From: PLGF01 sp052139695
Lineage (GTDB): Bacteria > Verrucomicrobiota > Verrucomicrobiia > Limisphaerales > Palsa-1400
DNA: 64,000 nucleotides
Direction of reading: 5' to 3'
Assembly (NCBI GenBank): GCA_052139695.1
Contig: JBKQWF010000106.1
Coordinates: 1-64,000, forward strand
In this document: in pieces, positions 15,813 through 23,191 of the stretch
Layout: the number at the start of each line of letters is the position of its first letter
Position numbering within the stretch: position 1 is the stretch's first letter
The notes under the pieces: model-generated
Databases searched by the model: none
Told to the model about the DNA's origin: nothing
Seen by the model: only the letters and a program-made list of their open reading frames with translations
Made by a program: the position numbers and the translations under genes

Positions 15813-17550
15813 TAATCATCGTCTGTAGCTCCCTCGCAAGGGCCGCCTTCGCCTGCCCGGCATCGGGGCATCCGGAGATGATGATTTCGAGGATTTTTTG
15901 GCCGTATTTGCCGCGGCCAGCCCATATCCCGCGCACAAGATTGAAGCGCGCGGACTCGTGCGCCACATAGGCATCCGCGTTGACGCCGGCTTCCCAGCGA
16001 CAATGAAAGACATACATCGCGTTGCCCTCTGATTCGAACGTGTAGCTGCGCACAGGCAATGCCACCCCATTGATCTTCATCATGGTCAGTTCTGGGCCCG
16101 AGACCATGCGGCAGCCCACTGCCGACAAACAAATCTCCGGAGTATGCCGTTTGGCCAAATACCCGGCGACCCGGCCAGGCAGCCAGTTGAAATAGAAAGC
16201 CTGCCAGCGAAATCCATCGGCATCAATCCAGGCCCCTTGCTTGCCTTCATCGAAACGCAGCAAGTTTTCCGTCTTCGCATCCATGGGCAGGGTTCGAAAA
16301 GTTCTGTCGCCAGTGGGAAACGCCGCCGACCATTTGGGGCTGGGCGCCAGGTGCGACTCCAGGTTGCGATACCAAAGCTCAGCGCCGACCTCGACGGCAA
16401 TCAACCAGGCGATCAAGACAAAGCTGAAAGTAAAACGCTGAAAGCTGAAATGCTGCAACGCTAAAACCGGACTAGAGGCTACTGACCACTGACCGCTGAC
16501 CTCTGACTTCTGACCGCTGACCTCTGACTGCGGACCTTGGGCGGACAGGCTGGTTTCAAGTTTCAGCGTTTCAGGTTTCAGCTTTTTCTTAAAAATCATC
16601 GCCAGCCCCCACAAACCCGCCGTGCATACCAAGGTAATGGTGACTCCCGCCGGGTCATGGTACTGGGCAATGGCCGCAATGCCTTTCTTGGCGGCGACCA
16701 TCGTCAGAAAAGACATGCGACAGACGTTGAAAGCCATGGCCAAAATGAAGCCAGCCGGAACCAGCAGAAACCGCCGCCAGAGACCCATGCGATAAAACTC
16801 GCCGAAGAAAAGCGATATCATGAGGCTGGTTTGGAACGACCGAATTCCGCTGCACGCTTCACTCACCCCAACTGTTCCCGTGCCGACTTCAATCAAATTG
16901 CCATGCTGTATGGCCGGTATCCCCACCCATCCCATCAACTCGACGACCACGGCGGAATTGATCCGGGTTAACGATTGGATGACCGGCTGTTCAATGAGCG
17001 TCGGCCAAGGAATGGCAACAAAAAAGAAACAAAGGGGAAACGCCACTTGCCGCAACCATCCCCGGCCTTTCCCAAACCAGACCGCGCAGAGCGACAATCC
17101 AATCGCCTCGATCCCCAGCGCCCATTGAATCGGGCGCCATTCCGGAGTCGCCTCCTCAACAAGCCGCGTCGGCAAATAAAGAAAGGCCAGCAGCGTGAAT
17201 AGCAGGATTACTAACCACTGACCTCTGACCGCCGACCTCTGGTTTTCTGTTTCAGCTTTCAGCGTTTCAGGTTTCAGGTTCTCCGAAAATGCCTGCCATC
17301 TTCTTAAGAGCAGCCCCAGGCATAAAAACGGCACCACCCACCCGTAGCTGTACTGGGGATTTGTCTCCCATTCCAGACGGAGATTGTTGATCAACCGAAA
17401 CCAGAGGTAACCAAGAGGCAGCAAGGCAATGGCCCACTTGGTCCAAAGAGGAAAATGCGGATTTGCGGATTCACTTCCCCCGATCGCCAACCCGTCCATT
17501 TGCGATGGCGCAACAGGAACAGAAGCTAATGAGTCTTCCTTCGGCATCAA
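15793..17550 (-). CDS. Exosortase with fused EpsI-like domain, carrying in-frame repeat insertions
   Basis: Membrane transpeptidase-like exosortase, expected to cut and anchor surface proteins with a C-terminal sorting signal. The catalytic set is visible: Cys233 in SEACSGIRS, Arg278 in FNVCRMS and His298 in QYHDPAG, spread over about eight membrane helices. The last ~190 residues form an EpsI-like periplasmic domain (HTPEICLSAVGCRMVSG). Two stretches are not exosortase-like and are encoded by short repeats: residues ~92-110 (LKPETLKAETENQRSAVRGQ) and ~324-375 (KPETLKLETS, SEVSGQKSEVSGQWSVASS). They fall in loops outside the active helices, so activity may be kept. No target protein is in the window. 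Confidence 0.88.
   Translation of the reverse strand: MMPKEDSLASVPVAPSQMDGLAIGGSESANPHFPLWTKWAIALLPLGYLWFRLINNLRLEWETNPQYSYGWVVPFLCLGLLLRRWQAFSENLKPETLKAETENQRSAVRGQWLVILLFTLLAFLYLPTRLVEEATPEWRPIQWALGIEAIGLSLCAVWFGKGRGWLRQVAFPLCFFFVAIPWPTLIEQPVIQSLTRINSAVVVELMGWVGIPAIQHGNLIEVGTGTVGVSEACSGIRSFQTSLMISLFFGEFYRMGLWRRFLLVPAGFILAMAFNVCRMSFLTMVAAKKGIAAIAQYHDPAGVTITLVCTAGLWGLAMIFKKKLKPETLKLETSLSAQGPQSEVSGQKSEVSGQWSVASSPVLALQHFSFQRFTFSFVLIAWLIAVEVGAELWYRNLESHLAPSPKWSAAFPTGDRTFRTLPMDAKTENLLRFDEGKQGAWIDADGFRWQAFYFNWLPGRVAGYLAKRHTPEICLSAVGCRMVSGPELTMMKINGVALPVRSYTFESEGNAMYVFHCRWEAGVNADAYVAHESARFNLVRGIWAGRGKYGQKILEIIISGCPDAGQAKAALARELQTMIKVERKS
16440..16592. repeat. In-frame repeat insertion with inverted arms inside exosortase
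   Basis: ACGCTGAAAGCTGAAATGCT near 16445 is answered by TTTCAGCGTTTCAGGTTTCA near 16560, with seven-base CTGACCT-type units between. The whole would fold into a hairpin in RNA and is translated in frame. Confidence 0.65.
17211..17285. repeat. In-frame repeat insertion near exosortase N-terminus
   Basis: CTGACCT-type units followed by TTTCAGC-type units, translated as residues ~92-110 of the exosortase in a cytoplasmic or periplasmic loop. Confidence 0.6.
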
Positions 17551-17574
17551 TGTATAGAGGGCAAACGCTGAACA

Positions 17575-17670
17575 GAGTCCGCCGCTTTAAATTGCAGCTC
17601 TGTGCCTCGGTGGCCCTGTGGTTCTTGGATTTAGGATTGAAACCACAGAGGCACAGAGACACGGAGAAAA
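17575..17670. repeat. GxxExxY-flanking hairpin repeat, copy 1
   Basis: Arms at 17597-17622 (CTCTGTGCCTCGGTGGCCCT...) and 17640-17665 (AACCACAGAGGCACAGAGAC...) are imperfect reverse complements. The unit starts with CCGCTTTAAATTGCA and has a direct copy at 17833. Confidence 0.7.
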
Positions 17671-17787
17671 CTGGCCTTCGATTAATCCGGGTCCCAATTT
17701 ACGGTGGATTTCGATGCACAAGCCGATGACCTCGCCGCTCAGGTCATCAAGCCTTTGCCTGGCGGTTCCGGCGGACGCGTTCTTCAT
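17671..17787 (-). pseudogene. GxxExxY protein fragment
   Basis: From the ATG at 17787: LDDLSGEVIGLCIEIHRKLG then PGLIEG, the conserved start of the GxxExxY family, whose role is unknown. The match stops inside the signature motif (GLIE, then Q instead of xxY) exactly where the flanking hairpin repeat begins; the frame runs on through the repeat to 17587. So about 90 residues are lost. Confidence 0.7.
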
Positions 17788-17832
17788 GCGAATGGCTTAT
17801 TGGGTTCGAGGCCAAAAAATGCAACGCGACAA

Positions 17833-17948
17833 AGTTCGCCGCTTAAAATTGCATCCCTCTGTGCCTCGGTGTCTCTGTGGTTAAAAACAGAAAATCAAAG
17901 GACCCGAGAATTGAAACCACAGAGGCACAGCGACACAGAGAAGACTGA
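17833..17948. repeat. GxxExxY-flanking hairpin repeat, copy 2
   Basis: Arms at 17857-17882 and 17915-17940 repeat the structure of copy 1, and the leading CCGCTTAAAATTGCA is shared. The two direct copies bracket the GxxExxY fragment. Confidence 0.7.
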
Positions 17949-17986
17949 TGAGCCGAAAGACGGGGATGCATCCTGTTCGCGTTACC

Positions 17987-18060
17987 TTCAGCGTTTCAGG
18001 TTTCAGCATCTCAGCTTTTGCTTTCGCAACGCGTTTCAGGTTTCAGCGTTTCAGCTTTTT
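17987..18060. repeat. TTTCAGC repeat array at acetyltransferase 3' end
   Basis: Tandem TTTCAGC/TTTCAGG units that also encode the last residues of the acetyltransferase (KAETLKPET). Confidence 0.65.
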
Positions 18061-18598
18061 CTTCCGCTCTCGTCTTGATGCACACCGCCGGGTTGCCCTG
18101 ATAAACACCCCACGGCTCTAACGACTTGCCCGCCACGGAACCAGCCGTGAGAACCGCGTATGATCCCACCGTCACTCCTGGCCCCACCCAACAACTGGCG
18201 CCCAGCCAGGCCCCATCTTCCACCGTGATCGGCTGCACGATCAAATCGAAACGGGGCGACTTGTAATTGTGATTGCCCGTGCATAAAAAGGCACGCTGCG
18301 AAATGCACACGTTGTTTCCGATGACAACACGTTCCAGATTCAAAAGCCAGCACTCCTCTCCCAGCCAGACGAAATCACCAATCGCCAGCTTCCACGGAAA
18401 GGTGATTTTCACTTGCGGCTTGATCGTCACGTCGCGGCCCACCCGAGCGCCAAAAGCGCGCAGCACCGCGCATTTCAAAGCGGAAAAGCTAAACGGACAA
18501 AGCCGAAACAAAGTGAAACTCACGAGCAGCCAAAGAGTTTCTTTAACAGGCCCGGCCCCGCGCTCAAAGTCACGATTGTCAAAACGGCACAGATCCAT
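18011..18598 (-). CDS. WcaF-like hexapeptide acetyltransferase
   Basis: A 195-residue left-handed beta-helix acyltransferase, probably O-acetylating a sugar of the polymer. WcaF-type features: FDNRDFERGAGPVKETLWLL at the start, GARVGRDVTIKPQVKITFPW, the catalytic His region CTGNHNYKSP, and hexapeptide turns (VGPGVTVGSYAVLTAGSV, then YQGNPAV). The final ~17 residues are repeat-encoded and not part of the fold. Confidence 0.87.
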   Translation of the reverse strand: MDLCRFDNRDFERGAGPVKETLWLLVSFTLFRLCPFSFSALKCAVLRAFGARVGRDVTIKPQVKITFPWKLAIGDFVWLGEECWLLNLERVVIGNNVCISQRAFLCTGNHNYKSPRFDLIVQPITVEDGAWLGASCWVGPGVTVGSYAVLTAGSVAGKSLEPWGVYQGNPAVCIKTRAEEKAETLKPETRCESKS

Positions 18599-18604
18599 GG
18601 AAGA

Positions 18605-18690
18605 AAAAGCTGAAAACCTGAAAGGCTGAAAACCTGAAACTTGAAACTTGAAACCTGAAGCGTTTCAGTTTTCAGCATTTCAGCTTTTTT
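18605..18690. repeat. CTGAAA array with inverted half between genes
   Basis: CTGAAAACCTGAAAGGCTGA and further units are followed directly by TTTCAGTTTTCAGCATTTCA, so the array can fold back on itself between two convergently repeated halves. Confidence 0.65.
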
Positions 18691-20051
18691 TACGTGACGC
18701 ATCCTGGCTTTGGACCGCCGCCCAGCATCCATTCATAGACTTCCTTCATCTGAGCGCCGATTTTCGGCCACGCGAACCGATCCGCCGCCAGCACATGCCC
18801 CCGCCTCCCCATCTCGGCCCTCTCTGTATCCGTCATCCGGAGAAACTCGCTCAGCCCGGTGGCCATGCTTTCCGAGTTGGAACCGATCTTTAAAGCGGCC
18901 CGGGCAGAAAAGCCTTCGGGCAAGTTACATTCCAGCGTCATGATCACGGGCTTGCCGTAAGCCCACGCTTCGAGAATAACCATCGGCAACCCTTCGCTGA
19001 CCGACGGGAGAACAAACGCGTCGCAGTTTGCGTAACAGGCGTCCTTCGCCGCGCCAAATTGGGGACCCAAAAATAAAACGGAGAAACTTGAAATTTGGAA
19101 AGCTGAAACCTGAAATGGTAAATGAAAATCTGAAACGCTGAAATGCTGAGATGCTGAAAGCTGAGATTCATTTCCACTTTCTGCTTTCTGCTTTCTCACA
19201 TCTGCCCATGCGAGACCCAATTCAGTAGCGAGCTTTTTTAGTTCCGCTTCGTGTCCGCCCTGGTCCCAACCCGCAATCGCCAACACCCACTCGCCCGACC
19301 TCTGACCTCTGAGCTCTGACCTCCGGACTTCCGCCCATGCCTTGAGCAGATTGACGAGGCCTTTTTTCGGATGGATCCGGCTTAGGAAGAGCAGCACCTT
19401 GCGCCCCGGTTCAATGATGCCGTGCCACGGTGGATTTCTGCTTTCCGCTTTCTGTTCTCTGCTTTCCGGCAGATCAATCCCGTTGGGTATGATGGCGATT
19501 GCATTTTTGAGCTTCAATTCCCGCATCGCGCGGGCTTCCGACTCGCAAAGAGCGTGCAGGCAGCGTGCCCGGCGCAAATGGGAACCCTCGAACAGGAAAT
19601 AGGCGATGGCCTTCTTCCAACGCGAATTTCGCATGGCCCACGGGTCCAACATGCCGTGGGCGGAAACGACGTAGGGTTGATGGGATTTCGAGCAATAAGA
19701 GTTTGTCGCCATGCTGGGATAAACCCAAAGGCCATGCGAATGGAGAATATCCGGTTTAAAGTCCCATAACTCCTCCAGAAATCGCGGAGAGTAGCCAAAC
19801 TGCCTCAACCCAGTTGGTGCAAAAGCCTGAACCGGCACCGGATGCCATGCAGCCAAATCTGCGTCCGTGAACTCATCCCGCCCGCCCAAAACCCGCGCGT
19901 TGACCCGATGGGCTGTTTGTGACTGGACCAAACGGCGGACGCTCTCAAAAATGCCGCCGGCATTGCGGGAAACTGAGAAAATAAGATTGGTTGTCTTGAT
20001 CAGGCGCCAAGGCTTGATGTCGGTCGAGGTAGGGCGCGTCACTCCGTGCAT
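18690..20051 (-). CDS. Glycosyltransferase family 4 with three repeat-encoded inserts
   Basis: GT-B enzyme. N-terminal domain with SRNAGGIFESVRRL, ILHSHGLW and VVSAHGMLDPWAM; C-terminal domain with VLLFLSRIHPKKGL, LPSVSEGLPMVILEAWAYGKPV (the E-x7-E donor site). Three inserts look repeat-encoded: at the interdomain linker (SREQKAESRNPP), after the first C-domain helix (EVRRSELRGQRSGEW), and a long one (KQKAESGNESQLSASQHFSV and on) just before VLFLGPQ. Typical family length is ~370-400, so the excess of ~60 is explained by these. The first residues (MHGVTRPTST) come from a separate hairpin repeat. Confidence 0.87.
   Translation of the reverse strand: MHGVTRPTSTDIKPWRLIKTTNLIFSVSRNAGGIFESVRRLVQSQTAHRVNARVLGGRDEFTDADLAAWHPVPVQAFAPTGLRQFGYSPRFLEELWDFKPDILHSHGLWVYPSMATNSYCSKSHQPYVVSAHGMLDPWAMRNSRWKKAIAYFLFEGSHLRRARCLHALCESEARAMRELKLKNAIAIIPNGIDLPESREQKAESRNPPWHGIIEPGRKVLLFLSRIHPKKGLVNLLKAWAEVRRSELRGQRSGEWVLAIAGWDQGGHEAELKKLATELGLAWADVRKQKAESGNESQLSASQHFSVSDFHLPFQVSAFQISSFSVLFLGPQFGAAKDACYANCDAFVLPSVSEGLPMVILEAWAYGKPVIMTLECNLPEGFSARAALKIGSNSESMATGLSEFLRMTDTERAEMGRRGHVLAADRFAWPKIGAQMKEVYEWMLGGGPKPGCVT
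19074..19200. repeat. In-frame repeat insertion in GT4
   Basis: CTGAAAC/CTGAAAT units followed by TTTCTGCTTTCTGCTTTCTC, partly complementary to them, translated as ~40 serine/phenylalanine-rich residues before the VLFLG strand. Confidence 0.65.
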
Positions 20052-20098
20052 GCCGCCTCGGCGGGCAAGGGTCTGCCCGCCCTACCTTAAAATTGACC
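20021..20098. repeat. GGTAGGGCG...CGCCCTACC hairpin
   Basis: CGGTCGAGGTAGGGCG at 20021-20036 pairs with CGCCCTACCT and GACCG at 20079-20098. The loop holds a second small hairpin. The ATG of the GT4 gene lies inside, so the repeat provides that start codon. Confidence 0.65.
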
Positions 20099-20120
20099 GA
20101 CGGTCTTAATCATGTCCGAT

Positions 20121-21359
20121 TCACCGGAGCAGCAACAATCTCAAGAGCAAACGGTCCAACAAGGCAGCCTGCCGCGGGCCGTTTTTCAACGCCAATTCTA
20201 CCGCATCCTTAAGTCCTTGAGCGAATCGTTCCGGGCCCCATGAGGCGATGAGGCGCTGGCTTTCAGAGCCAAACTTGGAAAGCGGAAAGTTGAAAGCAGA
20301 AATTCTCTGCATGAGTTGCGCCAGTTGCTCGACATTGTTGGGATCGAAAGTGAAGCCGTTCACACCTTCCTGAACGAGATCGATGGCGCAGCCGCAACGA
20401 TTGGCAACCAACACAGGCAACCCGCAGGCCATCGCTTCATTGACAACCAACCCCCATTGCTCCGTGGTGCTCGCATGAACAAAAACACTGGCAAGGCCGT
20501 AGTAAGCTGGCAGATCGTGGTACTGCTTAAACCCAGGAAGAAGGACAGAGTTTTGCAAGCCAAGGTCGGAGATCAGTCGGCAAAGGTCAGATTTAAGCGG
20601 CCCATCACCGAGGAGAACCAAAGACCAGAGGTCAGAGGACCGATGTCGGAGGTCTGACTTCTGAGCTCTGACTTCTGACTTCTTTCTGTAAAGAGCATAT
20701 GCCTGAATGAGCCGCGCCAGGTTCTTCTTTTCCACAAACCGCGCCGAGGCGAGGAAGAACTTCTCCGGCAAGCCAAACTGACCACTGACCACTGACCTCT
20801 GATTTCTACTTTCTGCCGCTCCTGCCGCAAAGTAGTCATTGTCCACCGCATCGTAGCCCAGGAAAACACGGTCTTGTGTCATTCCTAGCTGCGCCATGTA
20901 ATCGGCATGGCTTTTCCCTCCTGCCACCCCCCCCGAACACAGTCCCAGGACCCGCCTCTTGACAAATTCCCGCCATTTTTTTCGTTCGTCGTCCCATGCT
21001 GTTGTTTCTGACATCATAATGGCCGGAACGCCACGCTGCGCGCACCATAGCAAGGCTGCAAGAGAACATCGTTCGTGCCACCCTGGAATGGCGACTGCCA
21101 CAGGCTGCAAGGAGTCCAAAGTTTTGTCCACCACAGCGAGAATCTGCCCGATAGATTGGGATTGCACAGACACGCCGGGGAACAGGATCGACCTCTCGAA
21201 CCCATCGTGTCCTCTAACCAACTCCCAATTGTACGTTAGATCCACATTCGAGAATTCCACGGCCGTGACCCTCAGCCGAGTTGTGGCGGCTTTGAGGCGG
21301 GCAAAGTGGTAAGGCCCCACGCGCTGAAACAGGACAGCCACATGAGGTTGATTAAGCAA
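20121..21359 (-). CDS. Glycosyltransferase family 4 with repeat-encoded inserts
   Basis: GT-B enzyme of ~412 residues. N-domain start VAVLFQRVGPYHFARL, C-domain KFFLASARFVEKKNLARLIQAY, LVLLGDGPL, LPGFKQYHDLPAYYGLASVF, VHASTTEQWGLVVNEAMACG (E-x7-E). Insert 1 (ESRNQRSVVSGQF) is at the interdomain linker; insert 2 (KKSEVRAQKSDLRHRSSDLW) is between the first C-domain helix and the next strand. Both are the same places as in the preceding GT4. The C-terminus ends in a leucine run. Confidence 0.87.
   Translation of the reverse strand: MLNQPHVAVLFQRVGPYHFARLKAATTRLRVTAVEFSNVDLTYNWELVRGHDGFERSILFPGVSVQSQSIGQILAVVDKTLDSLQPVAVAIPGWHERCSLAALLWCAQRGVPAIMMSETTAWDDERKKWREFVKRRVLGLCSGGVAGGKSHADYMAQLGMTQDRVFLGYDAVDNDYFAAGAAESRNQRSVVSGQFGLPEKFFLASARFVEKKNLARLIQAYALYRKKSEVRAQKSDLRHRSSDLWSLVLLGDGPLKSDLCRLISDLGLQNSVLLPGFKQYHDLPAYYGLASVFVHASTTEQWGLVVNEAMACGLPVLVANRCGCAIDLVQEGVNGFTFDPNNVEQLAQLMQRISAFNFPLSKFGSESQRLIASWGPERFAQGLKDAVELALKNGPRQAALLDRLLLRLLLLR
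20567..20815. repeat. Two in-frame CTGACCT repeat insertions in GT4
   Basis: Blocks at ~20567-20690 and 20775-20815 consist of variants of CTCTGAC/GGTCAGA. Both orientations occur in the first block, which gives hairpin potential. Confidence 0.65.
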
Positions 21360-21363
21360 AATG

Positions 21364-21435
21364 CTGAAAAGGTGAAACTAAAAAAACCTGAAACCTGAAA
21401 GCTGAAATTGCCTTAAAGAAAGCTGAAAACTGCCT
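21364..21435. repeat. CTGAAA repeat array
   Basis: Tandem CTGAAA units between the GT4 and polymerase genes. Confidence 0.6.
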
Positions 21436-21450
21436 TCTTACCAAGGGAAT

Positions 21451-22947
21451 TCACCAGATGCGACGCCTTCTCGGAACAACGAACCGCAATCGGCGAAAGT
21501 GGAATCGCGCTTGTGCTCGGTGTCTTGGCACGCCGTTCCGAGGACTTTGTGGCGGCACGGGCTGGCTCAGCCAAAGCTGCGCTCGTGGCTGACGGCGATC
21601 CACCCAGCGAAGCAACACGGCCCCGAAAACGAACGGATATAGCGTGATTAAGGTGATGTCGCGCCCAAGATTAAAAGTCAGGACCAACCCAAAGGCATAA
21701 AGGAGAATGCGCCCCACTTTTTCGACGTTTAGGTCCAAGCGGGCCAGCGCTGCCACCCAAAAGCTCATGAGCAGGGCCACGGCGGCAGGGCCCAAGAAGC
21801 GACCGAAATTCACGACGCCTTGCCCGATCATGCCCGTGGAAATAGTGGCATTCACTCCCGCTGAATTCGCCGTCCCCCCTCCCTGTCCCCGAACGATGGC
21901 ATAATCAATCCCGATCATCGGTTTGCCAGGCCAAAGACTGCGCGGAACGACATTCACCACCTCTGCAAAGTAGCGCGACCCCCAATTTACATGGTAGGTG
22001 CCTTGTTCAATGAACGTCGTGATCCAGCATAATTCCTCGTACATGTTCAAACCCTCGTTATGAACTTTCTGCTTGTCAATGAGGCTGAACCCCTTTTCCT
22101 TCACAGCCTGGGTAATGCTCATGTTCGAACGATTCGCAATGATGAATTTCATCCAGGCATTGATCACAAGAAAGCAAAGAAGCAGCGCAACGCCCTTTTT
22201 CAGTATTCCCCCATTCAAGCGCAGGAAAACCCAGCTTATAATCGCAGGCAACACCACTGCCAGCATGGTGTTGCGCGTCCGATCGAAAACAAAGTACGGC
22301 CAGGCAAGCAGGCAAAGGGACAGCGCGAGTGAACGAGTGCGGCGATGAGTGGCAAGAGCCGCCACGACTCCAAACGTGACGGCCGCCAACTGCTGAAGGT
22401 AAAAAGCCACCGAAAGCAGGGCGTCGAATCCCGATCCAATCCGCCCACGGCCCCACGGTTCCGCCTTGTAGCCTAGAAATGGGAAAAAGTAATAAGGAAT
22501 TTCACCTTTGAGCCGGATGGCTGCCACGATGGCGAGCGATCCCCATAGTAAAACGCATCCCCAAAACAACTGGTCCAATTGCTTCTGGAAAAGCGGCTGC
22601 CCAACCCCCCGTTGGAACATCTGAAAGATGCCGCTACCTCGAGGAAGTTGACGCGCGTTGACCGACCGATGAACCATGGGCGCAACGGTCAGAAAAACGA
22701 GAACGAACCAACCCACCTGCCACCAAGCGCTCTGCAAAACGCCCGGGCTGAACTGGGCCGCATAGGCTCCTGCGTAATCGTTATAAAACGCGTCACCCAC
22801 ATACCAGACAGCTACGGTCCCTAGGACCGCGAGCATAGGAAGACCGCTGCCGTCTCGCAGGCAAAGAACAGCCCGCACGCCAGCCAACGCGAAGAAGGCA
22901 ATCACCACCCAAAAGGCGACCGGCAGGACTGAAAGAGTGTCAAACAC
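21451..22947 (-). CDS. Wzy-like O-antigen/EPS polymerase candidate
   Basis: A ~498-residue integral membrane protein with about ten to twelve hydrophobic helices, a hydrophilic periplasmic-looking loop (EELCWITTFIEQGTYHVNWG ... LWPGKPMIGIDYAIVRGQ) and a basic, proline-rich C-terminal tail from residue ~460 (PQSPRNGVPRHRAQARFHFR). Layout fits a Wzy-type polymerase; sequence conservation in that group is too low to prove it. It is the only such candidate in the cluster. Confidence 0.65.
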   Translation of the reverse strand: MFDTLSVLPVAFWVVIAFFALAGVRAVLCLRDGSGLPMLAVLGTVAVWYVGDAFYNDYAGAYAAQFSPGVLQSAWWQVGWFVLVFLTVAPMVHRSVNARQLPRGSGIFQMFQRGVGQPLFQKQLDQLFWGCVLLWGSLAIVAAIRLKGEIPYYFFPFLGYKAEPWGRGRIGSGFDALLSVAFYLQQLAAVTFGVVAALATHRRTRSLALSLCLLAWPYFVFDRTRNTMLAVVLPAIISWVFLRLNGGILKKGVALLLCFLVINAWMKFIIANRSNMSITQAVKEKGFSLIDKQKVHNEGLNMYEELCWITTFIEQGTYHVNWGSRYFAEVVNVVPRSLWPGKPMIGIDYAIVRGQGGGTANSAGVNATISTGMIGQGVVNFGRFLGPAAVALLMSFWVAALARLDLNVEKVGRILLYAFGLVLTFNLGRDITLITLYPFVFGAVLLRWVDRRQPRAQLWLSQPVPPQSPRNGVPRHRAQARFHFRRLRFVVPRRRRIW

Positions 22948-23191
22948 AAAATCAAAAGCTGAAACGCTGAAAGCTGAAATTCTGAAATTGGAAACTAACC
23001 CACTGAGTGAACGATCGTTTCAAGTATCCTCTGGCTAGTTCTTTTCCGACCTCTGATCTCTGTTCTCTGACCTCAGACCCTGCTGCCCAGCATCTTGCCG
23101 ATCTCCGTGCATAGCGGTCTCAAAAAAGCTGAAATTCTGAAACTTGAAACCTAAAACCTGAAATTAATTTCAGTTTTCCAGATTTCTGTTT
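22948..23191. repeat. Intergenic repeat-rich stretch
   Basis: CTGAAA arrays at both ends (22955-22995, 23125-23200) and CTCTGAC units in the middle (23045-23080). No gene seen. Confidence 0.6.
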
